From assembly GCA_027943335.1 (NCBI GenBank), contig BSBK01007037.1, forward strand, positions 894,001-958,000: a stretch of DNA of 64,000 nucleotides. The letters are read 5' to 3'. Position numbers and translations under genes: made by a program. The notes under the pieces are model-generated. The model saw only the letters and a list, made by a program, of their open reading frames with translations, did not search any database and was not told the DNA's origin. This stretch comes from Chamaecyparis obtusa. Lineage: Eukaryota > Streptophyta > Pinopsida > Cupressales > Cupressaceae. Within the stretch, counting starts at the first letter, position 1; each line of letters starts with the position of its first letter. Below are positions 10,667 to 21,743 of this stretch, in pieces.

Positions 10667-12589
10667 TATCATAATATGTATAATCTAGTCACTTCGCATT
10701 TAAATATGTTATTTTATAGTAATTTCTTTATTTGGTGTACACTTAGATTAGTTTTATCTTAGTTATCTTCATTATGTCATTCTCATTTTATTGTACTTCC
10801 ATAGTTTTGTGTTCTATTATTTGTGTTTTTACTTTGATTATGTTTGTTTGTACAAGATGCCAACACAACACATTGGTGTCCAATAGTCATGTTGTAGTCA
10901 TTGGACCGTGCTTCTATTTGAGACAGTAAACTTGTGGATCTCAAGGTTTGATCCTCACAATTAATCCTTTCATTTTTCATAATTAGAATATTTTAGTTTA
11001 TCTGTCTATTTAAGTTATTTACATTTGATGAATTTAATTGCATTTGGGCATCTACATATAAATGCTCAATTGATATTTAGTTCATCGAATTCACACTCAA
11101 GCATATAGAAAATCATACTCAATCATATGTAAACCTCATCAAGATAACCAAGTAACCCTCTTCATCATCATGTCCAATCTCCCTAGCATTCCTAGCTAGC
11201 AATGTAAGGTGGTGCAAGGAAATCATGTATCTCTTGTGGTTTTAAACAACCTCTTAGTAGGTGCATTATTTTATTCCCCCCACAATCACACCCATACATA
11301 TTATGTAACTTGTATGAGTACAAAGGGCATAATATAGTCAGCACGTTCATATTCACATTAGCATATTTCTCACATCCTACAAAATGCTAAAGGAGTATCA
11401 AAACAAAGATAAAGTCTAAACCTCTTCCAACATTTTTGAGGATAGTTAAAAAAATACCACTCTTCTCTCTATGTTAACCCTTGAATAGACTTATTTATAA
11501 CAAATATGATGTTTAACATGGAACATGTATTCCAAAGGAGGGAGTGATGAGCAAGAAGAAGAGTGACATAATATTTTCAAATGATGGGGGTGAAGAGGGG
11601 GACGAGGTTGATGATGATGATGGTGGTTGTCCTTTGGGCTTGGTTCTAGATTATCCCACATTCTCTCTATGTGGTGCTTTCTTTCCTATTTTCAATAGGG
11701 TTCTAGTGTCTCTCATTGATTCTTTTGATGTTCTTCATGTCTATGTGGCTATGACATGCCCCTTTCGTGAATCCAACTTGGTTGTGTTGCATATTTTGGA
11801 TGAGGGATACTCCATCCCATTTTGTAATCATTTTTTTTCTATTTGCTTCCTAGGAAAGCCTGTTGTGATGTTTTTACAAGATATGGGGTTGTGTTGGCTC
11901 CCCACTTCTCTCTTTTGTGGCTAGGGATTCCTCTGTTGTTAGTTGTAGTAGCAGGTTGTGGATGTAGTGATTTGTGGTTAGTTTCCCTGTTTCTTGTGAC
12001 CATGTTTATTTCTTTATTGCTAGTTAGAGAATTTTTTGTTGTCTCTGGTGTGGGGGCACGTGCTATTTTTTTTTGGTTCATTTGTTGTGGGTTTTCTAGT
12101 TGGAGCTACTCTACTATGGTCTTTTTTCCTTTAAGAGATTTCTTCTATTGCGTCTAGTGAGTAGAGTGTCGATGCTTTGTTTTTGTTTTGTGGTTAGACA
12201 GTTGCTGCTAATTTTCAAGAGCTCATTCTAGCCTTTGTTTGTTTTTGGTTAAGGGTTGCTTCATGTTTTAGGAATTTTCTCATCCCTATTAGAGCCTAGT
12301 GCTCTATGTTCTACTTTCTCAAGTGGGCTTTTGATATTTTTCTCCAATTTCTTCCCTATGTGGATCTTATGGAGGTGGAGTCTTCCCCTATTGAGGTGAG
12401 GATTTTTTTTGACGATGGAGAGGGTTTGACTCATTCTAGTCCTTTCTTCCTCTTTTGCAATTCCTATTGAGGTGGTGGTGTCCCTTAGGGAGGTGGAGAT
12501 ATTCCTTGTGGGGGAGATTGGAAGTTTCTTTATGTGGTCTTTTCATGTTTATGGCTTATTTTCCATGCAAATTTGAATTGAGTGTGGAT
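10662..12589. other. Unassigned stretch, probably retroelement debris
   Basis: The longest frame here (11544-11924, 126 codons) is hydrophobic with an acidic start and matches no family I know. G/T-rich + strand sequence dominates from 11,600 to 12,700. It may be the degraded interior of the D-family element whose LTR begins at 12765. Confidence 0.35.
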
Positions 12590-12750
12590 TTCCCTTATGG
12601 TTGTCTCTTCCTATGTGACTCCTATCAAGGTGGATTCCTTCTTTGTTTTGGTGGTGAGGGGTTTTAGAGCATCTAGGTGCTGATTTTCTATTTTGAAGCC
12701 TTTAAAGTTTGTTGCAGGATGGTCTTGGGAACAATTTTAAAACCCAAAGT

Positions 12751-12764
12751 GAAGGTTTGGGGAG
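12751..12764 (+). other. Polypurine tract before D-family LTR (first copy)
   Basis: gaaggtttggggag immediately precedes TGTAGTGCCC. The same context, ttaaaacccaaag followed by purine-rich DNA and TGTAATGCCC, precedes the second D LTR at 39129. Both LTRs are therefore probably 3' LTRs. Confidence 0.45.
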
Positions 12765-13576
12765 TGTAGTGCCCACCCATAGTTTTCTTTTCAATTCTAT
12801 ATTGCCAAACTCTTTTAGGCCACTTTTATGTGTGCGTTGATATTTCGGTTATTATGTGGTTTTGGATGTATGACATTACATGGTGATTTTGATGATTGAA
12901 AAATTATGGATATTATATATATTTTCAGTTAGATGATATGGTTTACTTTGATGATGGTTATTTACATGTTTAAAATGATGTTTATGGTTATGATTATACT
13001 TACCCCATACTTGCATGTGTATGGCTATCATGTATGCTTTTACTTTTCTATTTTATGTTTTTGATATGGTTGAGGGACAGAGTCATAGTTACATGCTTGC
13101 GAGATCCACATGATGTCTCGATCCCCACCATTTCTTGTTATATATATGTATGTACATGTTGGTCTCTTATGCAGGTTTACAAGTACCAAGCATCGACTTC
13201 CCTGAATTGTCAGGCTAATTGGCCCTATCGCAAGTCTCAATGGTAAAAGAGGGGAGATAATATTCAAATCCAAATCCCAACCTAAGACATTCTATGGTCC
13301 TGAAATAGTGGACAAGATTATGATATTTTACCTTTCTCATATTCATCTAGGTGACATGAGTTTATAGTCCTTTCCTTGAGCATGGTTATGGTTCTTTAAG
13401 TCAGTTGATTTCTGGTTTGTTGATATGATTGCTATAATTAGATAATTTATTTAGATTAATTGTGTAATTTAAATAAATCAGATCTTGTTATTTTTAGCTA
13501 TTTAAATGTGGGAGTATTTAATTAATAGAAATCTATTAGATCATACATTTATTAAATTTAATGATTTAATTAAAAA

Positions 13577-13587
13577 GGCTTATTGTA
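13577..13587 (+). repeat. Target-site duplication of the LINE, left copy
   Basis: ggcttattgta here and at 24592-24602. Five preceding adenines are also shared but merge with the poly-A tail. The site reads ttaattaaaaa on this strand, i.e. TTTTT|AA on the other, the preferred nick of L1-type endonucleases. Confidence 0.9.
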
Positions 13588-13626
13588 TACTTTAGAATAT
13601 TTGGTAAGGTAGGACTGCTTGCGAAA

Positions 13627-14172
13627 ATGCGAAAAATTAGACTTCAAAGGAAAATAACTTTACAGAATCATCAGGTCAAGCTAGGACTTATTCATCATGA
13701 CCTAGCGAAAGCCAAAAATTTGGATTCTGCCTCGGCGAAACTGTCTTCCAAGCCTACTCAATATTCGGATACCAGATATTCTAGCCCGGAAAAGGATTTC
13801 ACCAATTATTGTTTTAATTGTTGGCAATATGGGCACAAACATACAGACTGCAAACTTAGGGATGTCTGTCATCTCCATCCAAATTACGATCACCTCAATG
13901 AGTTCATTGCGAAGCAAAAGGCAAAAAGTCTGCAGGATGCTCAACAAAATGAGCAATCTAAGGGCAAGATCATCGATTCACATGTTGATTCAGGTAATCC
14001 CCCGAACAATGGTTGCAAAGAGCATATCGCTAAGAAATCTGATAAGTGTTTAGCAATTAAAACTAGGGTTTTGGAACCCGGTTCTAAAAACCATACTTCC
14101 AGTGGCTATTGGTTCCAAAACAAGATTATGGAGCTAAAGGTTTCTCTGTCAAATCACTGGACGCACAAATGA
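13627..14172 (+). pseudogene. LINE ORF1, first segment with CCHC zinc knuckle
   Basis: This is the N-terminal part of the LINE RNA-binding protein. A retroviral-type zinc knuckle, C-x2-C-x4-H-x4-C, lies at 13810-13851 (residues 62-75), followed by a basic, Gln/Lys-rich stretch. The frame stops at TGA 14170-14172, and homologous-looking sequence continues in another frame from about 14160, so at least one indel lies between 14120 and 14200. In plant L1 ORF1 proteins the knuckle normally follows a DUF4283 domain. Here it comes first, either because the 5' end is lost or because the order is unusual. Confidence 0.7.
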
Positions 14173-14200
14173 ATTTTTTGCCAAAACCAAGTATGCAAAT

Positions 14201-16981
14201 TTGAAGAAAAATAATTCAGAGATGGTAAGGGAAAAGTTTATTGAGCAGGTCTCACTTCAAGCTAACTCCAAAGTGGGGAAAGATGGAGTGGCACCTTCTC
14301 AGAACCCTACCACTCACAGTTTGTACAAACCCTATCCACGGCTATTAGAAAGTAAGCAGTATGATCACCCTGAGACCGTAAAGGCTTTGTCATCTAGGAC
14401 ATCTCCGGCCAAATGCGCCTATGAACCTCTATCTGCTATGAGGGGAGGAGGATTGATAGAGACTAAGGCATCTTCCAGTGGTGGCAGATCAAGAAAAGAG
14501 GAATGGCACATGGTCAAAGGCAGGAAAATGGTAAAATCTTCTCCTATAAATCACAATAGTAGTAGTATTGCTCTTAAAAATTCTTTTGAAATTCTAAGCA
14601 GGGATATTAACCCTAGTAACAAACCTATGCACTTAGTAAATCATCAGAGTAGTAGGGTTTTGGGAGGGGGAGTAGCTTCCTGGGGGAAATCACATCTGGA
14701 AGGTGAACCTGCACAACCCGATATGAGAAATTCCCCCATTCCCCTGTCCAAAACTCTAGGCATGGCACATAGAACTTCTAAGGATATTAAAGATCTAGCT
14801 TTTATTCATAGATCCCCAAATGCTTACAGCCCTCCTCATCGAAGGAAGGGAAATATGGGTTCTATGAATAGGAAGTCATATAATATGGTTAAACCCTATA
14901 ATGAGGGTAATCCATCTCATGATAAGTGTAATGATAGCATTTACACCCCACCACATAGGCGTGCAGCTAACCATAGCCATTCAACACTTTCAAAATATGG
15001 TAATCATGGTCCTAATCATCTTAGGATAACATTGGATGAAAAATACATTGTGCAAAATCAGCATGTTTATGTAGAAACAGGTGTCATATGCAAATGGATG
15101 GGTACAAGTGCCCTTTTAGAGGATACAATCAAAGGTTTGGCATCGCTTCTTCCCCCAGAGGTAAGTACTACTATCATGACAGATAACTTTATTTTTGTAG
15201 ATTGCAAGAGTAGTAAGCTGAAAAATGATATTTTAGAGATAGGTTATCTAAAATTCAGAGATATTCCCTTTTTTGTATGCTCGTGGTTTCCCTTTTTTAA
15301 TCCAATAAAAGTAGTGGATTTCCAAGTAGAAAAAGCTATTTTATTAAGAAATCTGCCATTAGAATTTAATCATCCAGAAATCATTAAAAATATAGGCAAT
15401 AGAATCAGAATTTTTAAAAGGATAGTTAAAACTAAACATAGCAAAATAGATGTGATTATCATAATTAATTTAAATTATCATGATAATTACATTCCTCCCC
15501 TTCAGCTGTGTTTTAACTCTAATTCCATAATTATAAATCCCCAGATCTTAGATAACTACATAGAAGATTCTGAGAAAGGAGGAAATCCTTTCTCACTTAC
15601 TCTTAGAAATTGCTCAGATTTTCAACATGGCACAGATAATAGAATAAAGGTAAACTTCTTAAATAACAAAGGGGGTTTTGAAATCTTGAACAACGAAGAG
15701 GAGTATTCTAAGACTCCTCCTCCCAATTTGTATAAAATCAACACTCCGGTTATAAATGACACTCCTTAGGACTCATCCAACGCCCATACTTCTTTAAGGA
15801 GGATAGAAACCAAGAAAACATTGAGCCTGAACATGGAAAATATAACTAAGAACGATAAACAAAAAAGTTTGGACTATGGCTGTAAAATTAATAATACAGA
15901 CAAATCAATACCCGATCAACACCCAATTAATTTTCCTATGGTTAAACTAATAAACCCCCAAATATCTGAAGCAATGCTTCCAATAAATAATAACCCAGTT
16001 AACATTATAAGGCAAGAACCATATGAAAAATTCAATAGGGAGAGTAAATCAGAACCAATAGAACTTGGAACAAATAATAATAAAATTTGTGTTCAAGATG
16101 AAGGTAATAGGACTGAACCACCAACTAACTTGATTTTGAAGACGGAATGTGCTGATGCAGTAGAATTAGTTGAGCAGGTAAACAGAATAGAAGAGGAGGT
16201 GAATCAAATTATTAATTACTTAGGAAAATCACTAACGGACGAACTCATGGACATGTTTCTTGACGAAACTTGTGACTTTGATGAACTAAAACTCCAGAAG
16301 GAAATACTAATTAAACAAATTCGGGAATGCATCCTAGAAGAAAATAAGGAACAGAATAATAGTTTGAATCAACATCTCCTTCCCTCTTCCCCGGAAAAGG
16401 AAGCTTCAGAAATTGCACTTTTGGATAACCTTGACAAAAATTCAGACCAATCAGATAAAAAAATCAGTCAAGAAGCTATAGACAGGCATAACGCAAAAGA
16501 GAAAAATATAAATGATAAGGAAAACTTAAATATGCCTACCTGTGTTAATGGGAAGGAACTAGCTGTTTATATTCCTCTAGAGCTAGAAGCATTAAATCTG
16601 GATTTGGCAGGAAATGATGTAGATATAGTGGAAATTTATGGCAAGGAGATCATAGATAGAGATGTACCCCTAGATTGTTCCTTAAATGAGCAAAAAAACT
16701 CAAACAACCAGGTTAATTCTATAATAAGGTATGATGGAGAAACTACTTTGGTTAAAGAAGCAATAGAAGGCCTTTTCGGGATCACTAATGAAAATAGAGA
16801 ATTAGGCATAGCCATAAATAGAGGTAGTTTAAGTACACCTAATATTAATAAACTCAAAAAGAAAAGACGTAGGAAGTCAGCTATTGAGTTGAGAACGTTG
16901 GATGGTAATGTAGGTAACCAAAAAAAGATAGCAGATATTCTGAACACAAGGAAGGGGAAGTTCCTTCCCAAGGAACAATGA
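14201..16981 (+). pseudogene. LINE ORF1, main segment (one in-frame stop at 15767)
   Basis: One frame runs from about 14160 to the TGA at 16979-16981, broken only by TAG at 15767-15769 (probably CAG in the ancestor). It has a Ser/Asn-rich basic linker with an E-W-H-M-V-K-G-R-K phrase and an N-S-F-E-I-L phrase, both typical of plant L1 ORF1. Two Y-[ST]-P-P-H-R-R repeats (residues about 209 and 250 of the 522-aa piece) follow. From residue about 295 comes a DUF4283-like region (C-K-W-M-G, later F-F-V-C-S-W-F-P-F-F, then L-R-N-L-P-L-E). The C-terminal 390 residues are acidic, coiled-coil-like and end in a Lys/Arg-rich tail. With the first segment ORF1 would exceed 1,100 aa, long for the class. 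The protein would package LINE RNA. Confidence 0.65.
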
Positions 16982-19900
16982 AAGTCACTACTTGGAATGT
17001 TAGGGGTCTAAATGCCCCTAACAAACAGTGATTAATCAAAAGATATTTAAGAAACTTTGACTCTGAAATCATTATGTTACAAGAAACTAAGCTTAATAAA
17101 GATGAAATTAACAAGTTTAGTAAAAGACTAGGTATATGGAAGTTAGAATATGTCCCATCAGTAGGCCTCTCTAGTGGTTTGGTAGTCCTATGGGATCCCC
17201 GTAAAGTAATGGCCCAACTCGCACACATTAACGATAGATGGATGACATTAACAGTTAATAGCCTAAAATCCGATTTAAAATTTTACCTGATCAACATATA
17301 TGGGCCAATCCCTAATGAGGAAAAAAGAAAAGTTTTGATGGAAATACAAAATCTTCTAATTGAAAAATGAGAACATCCCTTCATCATTGGAGGAGATTTC
17401 AATGCTATCCTAAAACTAGAAGAAAAATTTGGAGGCTCTCATTATATTTCGCAATCTCATAAAGACTTTGGCAAATGGGCTCAGCTTAATCATCTAATAA
17501 GCATAAATACTATTAATGGAATCTATACTTGGAATAATAGAAGAGCGGGCTTCAGCTACATAGCTGAAAAATTAGATAGATTCTTTACTAGAACTAATTC
17601 TGAAAACTTTAATCAAATAGTCAATGCAGAGATACTTCCTGAAGCAGGATCAGATCACTTCCCTGTTAGGCTTACCATAACAGAAAATTCTAAACCCTCG
17701 AGGAATCTATTTAAATTTGAATTTATGTGGTTCCAAAATCCGGAATTCATAATCCTTCTTGAGGATTGGTGGAAACAAACCTCGGTCAAAGGATCAAAAA
17801 TGTTCTGCTTAATAGCTAAATTAAAAACTATTAAAAACAAAGCGTTAGAATGGAATAAGAATCACTTCAATGACATATTCGAAGAGAAAACCAAGGTAGA
17901 ACAAGAAATCTCTGACCTTAACAAAATAGTAATAGAACAAGGTATGAACAATCTTAGTTACCATAAGGAAAAAGAGTTGATGGCTAGATACAATGATATT
18001 CTTCTCAAAGAAGAAATCTTCTGGAAGAAAAAATCCAAGGAATCTTGGCTTAAGGAGGGCGATAGTAACACTAAATTCCTTCACAATACAACTAATTTTA
18101 AAAGAAGCATCAATAGAATATCCAAAATTAAGTCAGCTGAGGGACTTATTGCTGAGGATCCTATACAAATCTCAAATGTACTAACGAATTTTTACAACTC
18201 CCTACTCAACACTACAGAAGCTTCTGACCTTCATGCCCAAAATGAAATGCTTAAACCTATTCCTAAGCTGATTACGGATTCTGACAACAAAATGATGAAT
18301 AATAAGCTCTCAATAGAAGAGGTCAAAGCAGTAGTGTTTCAACTACATCCGGATAAAGCACCAAACCCAGATGGTTTCCAAGCCGACTTCTTCCAAGAAT
18401 GTTGGCATTTCGTTGGAGAAGAAGTATGGCAAGCTATGGAAGCTACTAGATGTTCAGGATCTTTATTAAGTGAAATTAATAATACCTTCTTTACTCTTAT
18501 TTCGAAGAAAGATGAGTGTTCGGAACCAGGGGATTTCAGACCTATCTCCCTTTGTAATACCATATACAAGATCCTATCAAAATGCTTAGCTAATAGAATC
18601 AAATCCATCCTTCCAATCATTATCTCAGAAGAGCAGACGGGCTTTGTAGCAAATAGATCGATTCTAGATGGTATTATTATAGCACAAGAAATAGTCCATA
18701 TCGCATAGATAACAAAGGAACCTAGTATGTTAATGAAAATTGACATTCAAAAAGCATACGATAAAGTAGATTGGAGATTCATGTGCAAATGTATGGAAGC
18801 GTTTGGTTTTTCTAAACAATGGATTAATCTTATCTTTAATTGCATCTCAACTCCTAGGATTTCTATTCTTGTCAATGGTACCCCGGAAGGTTTTTTCAGT
18901 ATATCCAGGGGCATTCAGCAAGGAGATCCATTATCCCCCTTTCTATATGTCATTATGGCAGAAGCGTTGGGCAGATCAATTACTAAGTTTCATTTAGAAG
19001 GGAAAATCTTGGGATTGAAAGCCGCGGAAAACGTGCCCAATATAACTCACCAACAGTTTGCGGATGATACGATTTTACCTGGATTAGCTAGTAGACAGGA
19101 AGCGAGTGCCTTCAAAAGAATTCTAAGTCTTTATGCGAAAGCCTTAGGTCAACATGTCAACCCTTCTAAGTCAGAAATTTACTTTATTAACACTATCTCA
19201 AAAATTGAAAGAGAAATTTGTGGTATGATGGGATATAAAATTGGCAAATTTCCATGTAAATACTTAGGTATTGATCTGGATACAGGTCTCTTATCCTAAA
19301 AATTATGGCAACAAGTCATATCCAAAGTTCAAAACAAGAAAAGCTCATGGAAAGGAAAGTGGTTAACTAAAGCAGGTAGAACAACTATGATTAAATCTGT
19401 CCTTTCAGCCATTCCCATGTATCATTTGTCAGTCCTTCCCCTCCCAATTTGCGTCAAAAAGGAATTAGATAAAATTCTTCGAGAATTCTATTGGCAAGGT
19501 CCTTCTGAGGAAAAAAAGATTGCCCTTATCAAATGGGATACTCTATGTAAACCGATTTCTAAAGGGGGCCTAGGCATTAAAAATCTATTATGGCAAAACC
19601 AAGCCCTCGGGGCTAAACTTATATGGAGAATGTTTAGAGAATCAAGCAGTAAGTGGGCATCAATTTTATTACATAAGTACATCCTTGATGTGGATCCCAT
19701 CAACATCTTCAAGTCTCAATCACATGTTAAGGGCTCACGGATATGGAATTTTATTAAGGACTGCAGAGGGATTATCAGCAAATTCCTTTCTTGGGATGTA
19801 GGAGCAGGAGATCAAGCTTTATTTTGGGAGGATTCATGGGCAGGCCGTCCCTCCATTAACAAACTAGGTTTCTCCAAGGAGTTTATGGAAGAATGCAAAA

Positions 19901-21168
19901 GAGTCATTGGCCCTTACCTTAAGGACTACCTAGGCAAGATGGAAGACAATAAATGGAATATTACAAATATAATAGAGGATGTTTGGCTAGAGAAGAACAA
20001 CCTCCTTACAATCTTAAATGATAGAGAAGTAATTCTTAAAGATAGACTGGATACTTTAATATGGACAGGATCTAACAATGGAAAATACTCTGTTAAGGAG
20101 GGTTACAATGCAATTATTAAGAACCAAAATATGGATAACATCGATATACCTTTGAACCTTTGCTGGTACAAATCCTGCCTCCCTAAAGCTGGATTGTTCT
20201 TATGGGCGGCATTACAAAATAGAATTCTTACTGTAGACAGGCTTAATAAATTAGGATTCGAAGGACCATCTAGATGCCCGCTATGAGAAAACCATTCTGA
20301 GGATGCCAATCACATTCTCCTTAATTGTCCTTTTTCTCAAAATTGTTGGAATTGGCTCCATCAAAGTTTAGGATGGAAATCTGCTTCTCATTGTGATTTA
20401 ATCAGCAACCTTAAAGCGTGGCCGTCTCTGTATAAAGACAATCTCTTCAAGGACATATGGACAATAGAACCTTCTATATTAGTATGGGAATTATGGAAAG
20501 AAAGAAACAAAAGGATTTTTATGGACCAAAAATTAACTTGGAACTCAATAGCTAACAAGATAGAAGCATCCATCGTAGAAATTACTAACAATAAACTCAG
20601 GGACAAACAGAGCTATGAAGATTCCTTTAAGAGTTGGGATAATAGAATCAGGTACAAATGGCCAAAACTAGCTATCCCTCCCCTCTATGGTAAAGGGGGA
20701 TCCAAAACTAAAACGGACAGAGCATCCTGTAAATGGATACCACCAAAAGTTGGTTGGTATAAACTCAACTTTGACGGAGCATCCTGAGGCAATCCTGTGG
20801 TAGCAGGTATAGGAGGGATCATCCGCAATTGGAAATCAGAAGTGATAGAAAAATTCTCAAGACCCATTAGCCCTACAACCAACAATATGGCCGAATGTGT
20901 AGCAACATTAGAAGGGCTTAAATTATGCAAAAATCTTAACATTTCAAAAGTAATTGTTGAAGGAGACTCCCAAATTATTATCAACGCCATCCGCACTAAA
21001 AAAACTCCTAATTGGGTTTTAAATTCAAAAATAGAAGAGATTAATTTATTAATGGATAATATTTTCAATTATGAAATTAGACATACTTTCAGAGAAGGAA
21101 ACACAGAGGCTGATAAGCTAGCGAATCTAGGTGCCAATGGAGTAGTAACATTGGAACAACATATATAA
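16978..21168 (+). pseudogene. LINE ORF2: endonuclease, reverse transcriptase, RNase H
   Basis: One reading frame of 1,396 codons with no frameshift but six in-frame stops (17029, 17368, 18706, 19297, 20284, 20785). The endonuclease shows T-W-N-V-R-G at the start, Q-E-T-K near 17080, G-G-D-F-N at 17389 and S-D-H-F-P-V at 17650. The reverse transcriptase shows the K-I-D-I-Q-K-A-Y-D block (first catalytic Asp 18742), Q-Q-G-D-P-L-S-P and the F-A-D-D active site at 19057-19068. A zf-RVT-like region follows (20150-20360); its second Cys is replaced by the stop at 20284. RNase H (RVT_3 type) spans 20767-21168 with F-D-G-A-S, M-A-E-C, E-G-D-S-Q and E-A-D-K-L-A-N. The start ATG overlaps the ORF1 stop as ATGA. 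Confidence 0.88.
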
Positions 21169-21743
21169 TAGCTTAAGAGGTATTTTAATGATAAGGTTAA
21201 GGTAGAGACCTTACCCTATGTTTACCTCAGTAGGAAGATTGGGAAACTGACTCTCCTATGAGGATATAGGATCCTCATATAGAGACATTCTAACCATAGG
21301 AACCCTTCTTACTTATAAGAATATAGGAGCTCTTTGGGGAAGATAGCTTACTAAAGAATCATATGTGACCCTTAAATAATAATAAAGTAGTTTTATTAGA
21401 GAATATGAGTAGGTTCGCAAACTTAGCCTTTTCCTTTTAGACATTGTAGCTCCACATTCCTTTAATCTCTTGTCCTTTTTAAATGCAATATTAAGTCTCT
21501 TGGCTAGTTCTAGCAAGAGAATGGAGCAAATTTTTAGCTTTGACCGAAGATAGACTGTAACTAACAATTTTGGTTTCTTTAGTTACTTTGAAAGAGTAAC
21601 ATTATGTTAAGGAACAGTATATGCAAATTTGATGTATATACAATATCTACCTACAATTTTGATGTAAATACTATTTTCATGATTATGAGTACAATATTTT
21701 CATTTTTCCTTTCTGTCTCTCCCTAACATCTCCTTACTCAATG

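Noticed and set aside
10376..10762. Arg/Glu and Ser/Leu repeat proteins across the CT run
   Set aside because: Simple translation of the (CT)n microsatellite in different frames.
11544..11924. 126-codon frame as a host gene
   Set aside because: No family resemblance, no splice or promoter context; surrounded by repeat debris.
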